DNA from: Candidatus Chlorohelix allophototropha | GTDB taxonomy: Bacteria > Chloroflexota > Chloroflexia > Chloroheliales > Chloroheliaceae | Reading direction: 5' to 3' | Length of the DNA stretch: 64,000 nt | Assembly (NCBI RefSeq): GCF_030389965.1 | Contig: NZ_CP128399.1 | Span: 1,426,001-1,490,000, forward strand | Shown here: positions 52,546 through 59,521 of the stretch, in pieces | How the letters are laid out: the number at the start of each line of letters is the position of its first letter | How positions within the stretch are numbered: the first letter of the stretch is position 1 | Made by a program: the position numbers and the translations under genes | Notes under the pieces: model-generated | What the model was told of the DNA's origin: nothing | Seen by the model: the letters and a program-made list of their open reading frames with translations, nothing else | The model's database searches: none

Positions 52546-53064
52546 CTAATCCCAACTGGAAACCTTAATAATCTGACCATTCTTATCAGCAGTTAACATA
52601 CTACCTGCCTCATATTGCTTTCCATTGATGGTTACTCTACCGATTGCTGTAATTTTTGTTCCATAACAAAATGGTGAACCGATAAGGGTGCCTGCTTTGA
52701 AATTTACAATAATCTTATCCGGTTGAGTAGTGTCATCTTGAACATCAACCTCAACCTTGCAAAGCTGGGTGTTCAGAGGATAAGTTTTGACAACCTCAGA
52801 ATATGTAGGACCATCCGCTGGATTTCTAGTAGGAGTAGGCGGCAGCGGAGTAGCAGTTGGAGGTAGCGGGGTAGCAGTTGGAGGTACCGGAGTAGCAGTG
52901 GGCGGAAGTGGGGTAGCAGTTGGAGGTACCGGAGTGGCAGTGGGCGGAAGTGGGGTAGCGGTAGGAGGTACTGGAGTAGTTGTCGGATCACCACAAGCTG
53001 ACAATAGAGCTACTAACAAAAGCAGGATACTAGCAATTACAGACACTAAATTCTTGCGACTCAT
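52546..53064 (-). CDS. lipoprotein with P-T-rich linker
   Basis: 172 residues. Lipobox: LLLLVALLSAC (Cys24). The linker alternates PVPPTAT and PLPPTAT units, seven in all. The C-terminal about 90 residues form a small beta domain (AGTLIGSPFCYGTKITAIGRV, YEAGSMLTADKNGQII) with two Cys that could form a disulfide. Same overall plan as the lipoprotein at 40891, without the propeller. No family name recognised. Confidence 0.75.
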   Translation of the reverse strand: MSRKNLVSVIASILLLLVALLSACGDPTTTPVPPTATPLPPTATPVPPTATPLPPTATPVPPTATPLPPTATPLPPTPTRNPADGPTYSEVVKTYPLNTQLCKVEVDVQDDTTQPDKIIVNFKAGTLIGSPFCYGTKITAIGRVTINGKQYEAGSMLTADKNGQIIKVSSWD

Positions 53065-53517
53065 ATTAATAATCTTACTTTCCTAGTGCGATTAAGTTAA
53101 TAATTAGCACAAACAAACTCAGGCTTTTCTTGCAGCTGATCAACCTGTCAGTATGTTCAACAATCTTGTTGTACACTAAAAATTATTTGAGCGACGGAAA
53201 TCAAAAAACCTAGCTTCAATAGCCTAAAACACCCCTTCTTTTGTCGTCCATTGCTCTGCAAATACCAGAGATGTTAATTGAATCTTATCCCTATTAGTAA
53301 GCTACTTTCACTATACTCTTTAAAGTAGATTTAACATTGTAGTAAATACTACGATTATATTGTGCAAGGTTTATTAATTTTTGAAGCGGAAATTATTTTT
53401 ACCGTCTGCGCTCGGAAAACTGCGTTGTATTACATCAATAAAGGAGTTTCATTTATATTGCTATAGCAAAGTTAATAAAGAAGCAGATACATTCAAGCCA
53501 TGCCAACAACAGAGTAA
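53065..53517. other. intergenic region upstream of the 53064 lipoprotein gene
   Basis: About 450 AT-rich bases, no coding sequence. TGTTCAACAA / TTGTTGTACA (53154-53175) is a near-perfect 10-bp inverted repeat with a 2-base gap, likely a regulator site about 90 bases upstream of the gene. Confidence 0.45.
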
Positions 53518-55074
53518 TCAGGGGAGAATATAGCGACGGGCTTTTTTCTGCCCAACTGCTCGCAATGAACCTCGTTTGACCAATATTTCAAGGTCACGCA
53601 TGCCGGTGCTTTCTGATACCCCAGTGATAGCGCGATACTCGCGATTGGTGATGCTGCCCTGCGTATGGACATGTTGCATTGCTGCTTTCAACCGCTCGTC
53701 TATATCGGCATAAATCGCCGGGTTTATCGCCCCTGTTCCTTTAATAGCTTGAGTGACTGTTTCAGGCAAAGAGTTTAAACTTCCTATTTCTATACCAGTC
53801 TCACTTTTATTGAAAGCAGGGGTAGTATTAGCAACTATGGGATATGTAGGTTGAACTAGTTCGGAGGTAGGTGAGGACACAGCAGAGCGAAAGGTTACAA
53901 CCAGTTCGCCCATTTCGCGAAACTCCGGGTCGGGCAAGCGGTGTTCGCGCATCTCGTTTATCATCAAGCGCACCCCGCTACCGATGGTTTCGACATAACC
54001 GGGAATATCGCGTAACAACCCGGCGATAACCGGATTACGCAGTCGCGAAGGAGCTAAACCGTGCGACAACATCTCAAGGGTGATGCCCGGTAGCAGTTCA
54101 CCGGGGCTATGCACCTCCAAGCGGGTGGGATAATAGAAAAGGCGCACCGATTCGCCGGGGTGGCTGTAGTCGCGATGAATCAGAGCGTTGACCGTTGCCT
54201 CGCGCAATGCCAGTGATGAATATTCAGGCACATCCACATGCCGGAAACCTTCACCTCTACTCTGCGTCACCGGCATGTGACGCTTCAACCAGCCTTCCAC
54301 CTCTTGAATCAGAACTGGTAATGAACCACGAAAGATTTTCCGATCTTTGTAAGCGCGCACACCCAGTTCATCCCCGTATAGAACACAGGTTACGATAGAT
54401 TGGAGTAGAAATTGCTGTGGCTCGAAGCCGAAAAATAGCAAACCCGCATTGGTAGGTATATAGCGGTCACCTTCTTTTATAGCACACTTAAGACCCACTA
54501 ATGCATCTTCCAAGTTTCGGAAGCGATTCGCCCTTCCTATCAAACTCTGTTCGCCACGCCGCGCCAGAAAATCCTCGATGCGCTGACGATCAAGGTCTTC
54601 AAGGGTTGCACCCTCTGCCGGGCTAAGTTCCCAGCGCAAAACGCCCCGACTATACAGGCGGTTCGAAATTTCCTCTATAGAATGAGGGACGGTGTGGGTG
54701 CCGCGCCGCACCCAGAAAACGCCACCCGCTTGATAAACCGGAGCTTTGCTGGCAGGCACATAAGCTACCACCACATTTTTATCTTGTAGGCTGAATATTT
54801 GCGGTTCGGGAGGCTCGAATACAAGCGGCGGTTGGCACATCCGGGCAGCGCGTAGCAGCACGTCAATTGCTTCGCCGTTATCCTTCACACCTCGAATCGC
54901 CAGCGTTCCATCCTCTACCCCTAGCACAATCCAACCGCCTTTAGCATTAGCCAACCCGCACAACCGCTCTGCCAAATCGTTGGGGCGCGGTGGCGCTATT
55001 TTCAGTTCAAGGGTGGAACTCTCACCGGCGGCTATCAACGCTGCAAGAGTGGCTGCATCCAGATTTTCGCTCAT
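53518..55074 (-). CDS. AlbA/Schlafen-type DNA-binding and ATPase protein
   Basis: 518 residues. N-terminal AlbA_2 (Schlafen-like) domain about 15-130: ESSTLELKIAPP, LANAKGGWIVLGVEDG. Middle GHKL/HATPase_c_4 part: ALREATVNALIHRDYSHPG (N box), LEVHSPGELLPGIT and YVETIGSGVRLMINEM. The C-terminal winged helix is preceded by a variable linker (GSITNREYRAITGVSESTGMRDLEILVKRG). Proteins of this type are often transcription regulators or defence-related. It is the last gene of the leftward replication cluster, 80 bases after the initiator; a tandem GGTTAT array sits in its leader. Confidence 0.85.
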   Translation of the reverse strand: MSENLDAATLAALIAAGESSTLELKIAPPRPNDLAERLCGLANAKGGWIVLGVEDGTLAIRGVKDNGEAIDVLLRAARMCQPPLVFEPPEPQIFSLQDKNVVVAYVPASKAPVYQAGGVFWVRRGTHTVPHSIEEISNRLYSRGVLRWELSPAEGATLEDLDRQRIEDFLARRGEQSLIGRANRFRNLEDALVGLKCAIKEGDRYIPTNAGLLFFGFEPQQFLLQSIVTCVLYGDELGVRAYKDRKIFRGSLPVLIQEVEGWLKRHMPVTQSRGEGFRHVDVPEYSSLALREATVNALIHRDYSHPGESVRLFYYPTRLEVHSPGELLPGITLEMLSHGLAPSRLRNPVIAGLLRDIPGYVETIGSGVRLMINEMREHRLPDPEFREMGELVVTFRSAVSSPTSELVQPTYPIVANTTPAFNKSETGIEIGSLNSLPETVTQAIKGTGAINPAIYADIDERLKAAMQHVHTQGSITNREYRAITGVSESTGMRDLEILVKRGSLRAVGQKKARRYILP

Positions 55075-55088
55075 TTTATCCCAATTAC

Positions 55089-55136
55089 GGTTATGATGGT
55101 TATCTTACTGATGGTTATGACGGTTATGGTGGTTAT
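55089..55136. repeat. GGTTAT direct-repeat array before the AlbA/Schlafen gene
   Basis: Five GGTTAT copies at 55089, 55098, 55113, 55122 and 55131 (spacings 9, 15, 9, 9), directly upstream of the ATG. Could be a protein-binding array controlling that gene. Confidence 0.6.
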
Positions 55137-55154
55137 TATAGCAGAGCGGCGCAA

Positions 55155-56129
55155 TTATTCCTCATCCGAGTAGGGCAAGCTGTTAGAGCTTTTCAGCAAG
55201 TAATGATATTTGCCGTCCGGATTGGTATAAGCCGAATAATTTATCCCTGCGTTATTTTGAGCGCGTCCCGTGGGTCGCGATGAAACCGGCTTGTCGGTAG
55301 AGCGCAACATTTTGACCAGAAAGGCCGGGCGATCGCGTACTCTTTCGGCGCTATCAACGTAATCCATCCAGCTTTCCACCGTTTTAAGGCTGGTATGCTG
55401 GCTGATTTCGCGAGCGACTTCCGGCGAAACTCCGTAATCAACCAGCAATTGCTCCACCACCGCCTGTTTGGGGTGGTTGTTTTGATTCAGTTTATTTGGG
55501 TTGTCTTTCTCTGTACGGGGTCTAAAGTTTTGACTCCGGAGGTCTAGATCTTGTGGGTCGGGGTCTAAAATTTGTGCCTTGAGGTCTAAATTATAGACTT
55601 CAGGGTCTAAATCTTGTACCTTGGGGTCTAAAGTTTTGACCCCTGCTGGTTTGCGGTTATGTCTGATTTTGCGCTCTTCCGGTTCGATACATTCATCTGT
55701 ATCAATCGGTTGGGCGGTTTCTACCATACGGAGGCAGTAATATTTTTTGATGCGGGCGAGGTCACGGGCGTCTACCTCTTCCAAAATAAAGCCGTCTTCG
55801 ATGGCTTGTTTCAAGCCATTGCGTACCGATTGTTCGCTGAGGCGTGTGCCTAAATCCATACGCGAACCATCGGTGCGCTTGCGCCCGTAAATAAATTCGT
55901 CAATGGTGATGCGGCGTTTGATGCCGAATTCTTGGAAACCCCAAGTGTGCCTGAGAATATATTCTACTACTTTGAGTTCGGCTAGGCTGTTGATACGGGC
56001 GGTAATGTCCGTCCAGTTGTTGGGCATGCGGAAATAATTGCTTTCCGGTCGTGAGAAACCTGCAAACTCGAATTTATCGGACGGAGAATCGCCATTATCG
56101 GGTTGTTCTGTTGTTGAACGCTTGCCCAT
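55155..56129 (-). CDS. lambda O-like replication initiator with intragenic iterons
   Basis: 324 residues. About 30-130 resembles the winged-helix domain of phage replication protein O: YFRMPNNWTDITARINSLAELKVV, LRHTWGFQEF, then RLSEQSVRNGLKQAIEDGFI (recognition helix). About 165-210 is a 7-residue repeat region (TLDPKVQ, DLDPEVY, NLDLKAQ, ILDPDPQ, DLDLRSQ) coded by the iterons. The C-terminal part (GVSPEVAREISQHT ... VESWMDYVDSAERVRDRPAFLVKMLR) is the conserved tail of many plasmid initiators. It should bind the iterons and load the helicase. No DnaA-type protein is present here. The rest of its operon lies upstream (parB, AAA ATPase). Confidence 0.78.
   Translation of the reverse strand: MGKRSTTEQPDNGDSPSDKFEFAGFSRPESNYFRMPNNWTDITARINSLAELKVVEYILRHTWGFQEFGIKRRITIDEFIYGRKRTDGSRMDLGTRLSEQSVRNGLKQAIEDGFILEEVDARDLARIKKYYCLRMVETAQPIDTDECIEPEERKIRHNRKPAGVKTLDPKVQDLDPEVYNLDLKAQILDPDPQDLDLRSQNFRPRTEKDNPNKLNQNNHPKQAVVEQLLVDYGVSPEVAREISQHTSLKTVESWMDYVDSAERVRDRPAFLVKMLRSTDKPVSSRPTGRAQNNAGINYSAYTNPDGKYHYLLKSSNSLPYSDEE
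55262..55279. promoter_or_regulatory. 18-bp palindrome, copy 1 (inside the initiator gene)
   Basis: CGCGTCCCGTGGGTCGCG; near-perfect palindrome. Also at 58665 and 60717. Confidence 0.75.
55465..55512. other. A/T-asymmetric stretch next to the iterons
   Basis: T-rich on the plus strand (A-rich on the coding strand), immediately beyond the iteron array in the downstream direction, as in the lambda origin. Candidate DNA-unwinding element; evidence is positional. Confidence 0.4.
55517..55640. repeat. six-iteron array inside the initiator gene (candidate origin)
   Basis: GGTCTA starts at 55519, 55541, 55562, 55583, 55604 and 55625, spacings 22, 21, 21, 21, 21. The outer two copies share GGGGTCTAAAGTTTTGAC (55517-55534 and 55623-55640) although 106 bases apart, that is, read in different frames. 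On the coding strand the core is TTTAGACC. Confidence 0.8.
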
Positions 56130-56229
56130 ATAACCTTGCCAGAACCTGTCTTTCAGCTAAACCTACCAATTTACCGGGTAAAAAAGAGATATCTTAATAA
56201 ACTACCGGAGATAGGTGGATGGAACAAGC

Positions 56230-56257
56230 TTGACATGCGACATGGGCAGGGTATAAT
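56230..56257 (+). promoter_or_regulatory. consensus promoter of the antisense RNA
   Basis: TTGACA (56230-56235), 16-base spacer, TATAAT (56252-56257): both hexamers perfect. Reads rightwards, opposite to the initiator gene. Confidence 0.85.
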
Positions 56258-56263
56258 AGAAGG

Positions 56264-56390
56264 ACAAAGGTTTGCATGCCCACATCGGGTAAAATTCAAG
56301 CCAGCCGCATCGGGTAATCCCCCCGGCTATACGCTAAACTTTGAAAAGGACAACCTCTCGCCGCCAAGCATACGAGGTTGTTTTTATTTT
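56264..56390 (+). ncRNA. candidate antisense (countertranscript) RNA to the initiator leader
   Basis: From the expected start near 56264 to the terminator tail at 56390, about 125 nt. The middle carries an AGCCG ... CGGCT stem and CATCGGGTAA twice. It is fully complementary to the leader between parB and the initiator gene on the minus strand. A 13-codon frame (ATG 56276) lies inside and could instead be a leader peptide. Confidence 0.65.
56351..56390 (+). terminator. intrinsic terminator of the antisense RNA
   Basis: CAACCTC (56351-56357) / GAGGTTG (56374-56380), then TTTTTATTTT. Oriented rightwards, where no protein gene on that strand needs it. Confidence 0.9.
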
Positions 56391-56394
56391 GGTT

Positions 56395-57483
56395 TCAGTC
56401 GCCGCTTTCCAACCGCTCTAAATCCTGTCGCAATAGCGTTATCAATTCTTCGCGGCTTAACGGCTTTTCTTTTCCATTGCCTCCCCACCGACGGATGATT
56501 TCAAGATCCGCCAGTTTTATAGAGGGTTTCGGTTCGTTCTCTGGTTCTTCGCTCAGACCGGGCAAAATGGGTTGCTCGTTCTGTTTAGGCTGCTCTTTCT
56601 GCACAAGCTTTGAATTGTGACTGCTCAATTCGCCACCGCCGCGCCGTTGCGCCTTAACGCCCCGGTAGCCTTTTAGCAATTTTATGGCTTCGCTGCTGGA
56701 AGGCTTGCGCCCTAACTGCGTTTCTAATGTGCGAATTGCTTCTGCTGCTACACGCTGACGTTCTCGCGGAATGCGAGAAAGTTCTCGCACTACCCCTACC
56801 CCGTAGCTGAGTTCGCCGCCCGGTTCAATATTGTGAATAAAATCACTAAGAGTAGCCTGAGCTACAAATTGTGAATTATCTAACAAACTATCGGTGGTCT
56901 GATGCAACAAAATTCGGCGTGCTTCTGGGTCAAGATTCTCCGCAATAGAGATGCGTTCGGCTACATAAACCCTGCCAGCCTCGCCGCTTTTGCCCAATCG
57001 CTGTGCGATTTCCGCTTGAGTCATATTGAATTCCGAGGCGAGCAAGTGATAGCTTTCGCCCTCTTCCCACGGAGCAAGTGCGCGCCGTTGTACGTTCTCG
57101 GTAATGGCGTTGAGCAACGAACCTTGCGGGTCGGTTTCGCTCAAAATCAGTACCGGCACTAGCTTTTTGCCAAGTTCGCGTGCGGCGGTAAGGCGACGTT
57201 GTCCGGCGATAAGGGTATAACGGGTATCAGCGTTTGGTGCGGCGGGTTTTTCGCGCATAACCAACAACGGCTGGAGTATCCCCTGCGCTTCGATACTGGC
57301 TTTCAATTCTTCCAACGCCACGCGGTCGAGGGTTTTACGAGGCTGGCGTGGGTTTGGGTCTATCAGGTCAGAGCGAATCCAAGTAAGCCTGCCGGTGGGC
57401 GCTTCGTCCGCGCCTACGTCTTGCTGCCACAACTCGCGCCGTGTTCCGGCAGTATTGGAATTGTTGTTGCGTTTCGCTGTCAT
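56395..57483 (-). CDS. parB: ParB/Spo0J-type partition protein (first copy)
   Basis: 362 residues. ParB N-terminal domain from about 35: LIDPNPRQPRKTLDR, IEAQGILQPLLV, then TLIAGQRRLTAARELG (the GxRR nucleotide loop) and the second box AITENVQRRALAPWEEGESYHLL. A helix-turn-helix follows (MTQAEIAQRLGKSGEAG). The C-terminal half (about 200-360) is long and charged, with RRGGGELSSHNSK. ATG 57483 is preferred (GGTGGGG before it); GTG 57492 is the alternative. It starts right after the AAA ATPase stop, in the same operon, and the antisense-RNA region follows before the initiator. Confidence 0.88.
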   Translation of the reverse strand: MTAKRNNNSNTAGTRRELWQQDVGADEAPTGRLTWIRSDLIDPNPRQPRKTLDRVALEELKASIEAQGILQPLLVMREKPAAPNADTRYTLIAGQRRLTAARELGKKLVPVLILSETDPQGSLLNAITENVQRRALAPWEEGESYHLLASEFNMTQAEIAQRLGKSGEAGRVYVAERISIAENLDPEARRILLHQTTDSLLDNSQFVAQATLSDFIHNIEPGGELSYGVGVVRELSRIPRERQRVAAEAIRTLETQLGRKPSSSEAIKLLKGYRGVKAQRRGGGELSSHNSKLVQKEQPKQNEQPILPGLSEEPENEPKPSIKLADLEIIRRWGGNGKEKPLSREELITLLRQDLERLESGD

Positions 57484-57496
57484 CCCCACCACTAAA

Positions 57497-58369
57497 TTAA
57501 TCTAAACCAGCCAGTTTTACCGCCTGTATAATAGTATGTTCGCTGATTTTGCTTTCGTCTTTTTGCGCGCCTAGCACTAATGCGTGGAAACCGATTTTGC
57601 AAATGTTACGCGGTATCCCATCGCTATAGCGCACGAAAGCCTCCAGCGCGCCTTCATCGAAAATGACATTTACGTTGCCACCCACTACCTGAAGCCGGAA
57701 ATTTACCAAATCCATAACTTCGGACGCACCAAGCTTATTAAGATAACTGTGAGTCACAACGCGCTGCCAGAGGTTTCCACGTCGTTTGATTATGTCAATC
57801 AACTCGGTTTGACCGAACAAGACAACCTGTAGTAACTTTTCTTCGCCCCGCTCAAAATTGCCGAGGTGACGTATGTATTCCAGAGCTTCTTTTCGCAAGC
57901 TTTGTGCTTCATCTATTAGTAGTACAATGTTGTTAAGCTTTAGCTGGGTTTCTTCCAGAATGAACGCCTGCAACTGATCCTGCATACGGCTCACCTGATT
58001 GCTGACCGGGTCTAGCCCGAACTCGCGTACAATGGTGGAGAAAACCTGACTCGGTGTGCCGCTGGGATTACCTACATATGCAACCTTGTAGCCTTCGGTT
58101 ATAGCGATGCGGTCGTACAGAAACTTGGCGGTGGTGCTTTTGCCCGCGCCGACTTCACCATACACCGCTGCAAGACCCTGTCGTTCTCTCAGTACTACCG
58201 AGACGGCGTTAATCGCTTGCAGGTATTGCCCCTTCTGCATAAAGAAGCGCAGGCTAGTGCCGGTAATAGGGAAGGGGTTTTCAGTCAAGCCCCAATGGAA
58301 AAATTCTTTCCCCACCCGGTCGAGTGGCTCCATACGTTGGGTTAGTGAAAACCTGCTAAGCTGGGTCAT
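57497..58369 (-). CDS. ExeA/TniB-type AAA ATPase
   Basis: 290 residues. AAA_22-type fold: N-terminal YLQAINAVSVVLRERQGL, Walker A GEVGAGKST (71-79), Walker B IVLLIDEAQSL (about 147-157), sensor and arginine region LQVVLFGQTELIDIIKRRGN. The C-terminus has the helical lid ending AVKLAG. ExeA-type ATPases serve type II secretion, and TniB/MuB relatives load transposases or replication helicases. Here the context (parB, initiator) makes a helicase-loader or partition role more plausible. First gene of the leftward replication operon. Confidence 0.82.
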   Translation of the reverse strand: MTQLSRFSLTQRMEPLDRVGKEFFHWGLTENPFPITGTSLRFFMQKGQYLQAINAVSVVLRERQGLAAVYGEVGAGKSTTAKFLYDRIAITEGYKVAYVGNPSGTPSQVFSTIVREFGLDPVSNQVSRMQDQLQAFILEETQLKLNNIVLLIDEAQSLRKEALEYIRHLGNFERGEEKLLQVVLFGQTELIDIIKRRGNLWQRVVTHSYLNKLGASEVMDLVNFRLQVVGGNVNVIFDEGALEAFVRYSDGIPRNICKIGFHALVLGAQKDESKISEHTIIQAVKLAGLD

Positions 58370-58577
58370 TTCAGATTAAAACCTTTTTTGATACAATAAA
58401 CGGTATGCTGTTGATATATGTCGCTTTCATGATGATTATAACCTATCGAGTCAAAAAATTGGTCATTTTTCTCATGACAGGTGAAAAATTTATGCCGAAA
58501 TTTCTTGCTCATGTGTAACTTTGCTGGTAATTGTTCACCATCTTGAAAAACACATGTAAATTCTGGGAGTATTTAGG

Positions 58578-58606
58578 TTGACAGGTCAGTGCAAGAGTTC
58601 TAAAAT
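58578..58606 (+). promoter_or_regulatory. sigma-70-type promoter of parA-parB
   Basis: TTGACA (58578-58583), 17-base spacer, TAAAAT (58601-58606), giving a leader of about 120 bases that contains palindrome copy 2. Confidence 0.8.
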
Positions 58607-58664
58607 ATAGAGAGTGAATGGCTATCCTTGATACTGATTACTCAATTACTGAACAACATTTGAT

Positions 58665-58682
58665 CGCGTCCCGCGGGTCGCG
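58665..58682. promoter_or_regulatory. 18-bp palindrome, copy 2 (parA leader)
   Basis: CGCGTCCCGCGGGTCGCG, about 50 bases after the expected parA start of transcription. Likely operator or centromere-like site. Confidence 0.75.
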
Positions 58683-58735
58683 ACGCGCATAACTAACCCG
58701 GTAGAGAACCCCTCCATCCGGTAAAGGACAAAACA

Positions 58736-59521
58736 GTGCCAGCACGCGAAGCAATGAACAGATGTATAGCCAGCGCGAACCAGAAGGGTGGTGTAGGAAA
58801 AACCACTACATTGGTAAACCTTGCGGCTGAAATGGCGAGTCGTGATTTTAAGGTACTGATTATAGACACCGATCCGCAGGAAGCCAGCGCCAGTTTGCGC
58901 TTGTTGGGATCGCGGAAATACAACCGTACTTTGGTAGATGTGTTGCAAGACGAGGCAAAACCGGAGGATACTATTATCCCGGTGACGAAAAATCTTGACT
59001 TGCTACCAAGCGATGCACGCCTGTCGGTGTGGGAACTGAATGCGCTGAACGAAATGGGACGCGAGTTTCTCTTTCGCCGCGCTCTTTCCGATTTCGTAAA
59101 GACTTACGATTATACTTTTATCGATTGTCCGCCTACGCTTGGCTTGATTGTTACAAATTCTCTGATGCTGGCGCGAGAAATTATCGTGCCGGTCAGTCCA
59201 CAGGAACTGAGCGTGGTGGGTCTAACCCAATTCTCAAATACAGTGCAAGCTATTCGCACTACGCTGAACCATGAAAACTTGCGTGTGCTTGGCTATCTGC
59301 TCAATAATGTACCTGCACGTGGCAACGTTTATACTGCTGTAAAGAATGCCGTTCGCAAACAGCTTGGCACATTGGTTTTCAAAACCGAAATACCGAGCAG
59401 TAGTGTTATCCCACAGGCGGAACTAATGCATCAACCGCTCTTGGCGCACGACCCGCGTCACAAAATAACCGAGCTATATTCCGCACTGGCGGAGGAGGTG
59501 ATTGCGCGTGGCAAGCGCTAA
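58736..59521 (+). CDS. parA: ParA-type partition ATPase
   Basis: 261 residues. Deviant Walker A NQKGGVGKTTT (about 15-25), A' motif IIDTDPQEASAS, Walker B YTFIDCPPTLG, and the late PRGNVYTAVKNAV. It lacks the N-terminal helix-turn-helix of type Ia plasmid ParA, so it is the short Soj-like type. GTG at 58736 has AAAGGA before it; ATG 58754 is possible. parB starts inside its last codons. It should move ParB-bound DNA across the nucleoid. Confidence 0.95.
   Translation: MPAREAMNRCIASANQKGGVGKTTTLVNLAAEMASRDFKVLIIDTDPQEASASLRLLGSRKYNRTLVDVLQDEAKPEDTIIPVTKNLDLLPSDARLSVWELNALNEMGREFLFRRALSDFVKTYDYTFIDCPPTLGLIVTNSLMLAREIIVPVSPQELSVVGLTQFSNTVQAIRTTLNHENLRVLGYLLNNVPARGNVYTAVKNAVRKQLGTLVFKTEIPSSSVIPQAELMHQPLLAHDPRHKITELYSALAEEVIARGKR

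Larger units (their letters stand above)
58370..58735. other. divergent control region between the AAA ATPase and parA genes
   Basis: About 366 bases with no gene. Contains the parA promoter (58578-58606), palindrome copy 2 (58665-58682) in the parA leader, and the leftward promoter (not identified) near the AAA gene. Confidence 0.6.

Noticed and set aside
56136-56498. Plus-strand protein gene of 120 codons between parB and the initiator
   Set aside because: Starts upstream of the promoter, has no motifs, and runs through the terminator into antisense of parB.
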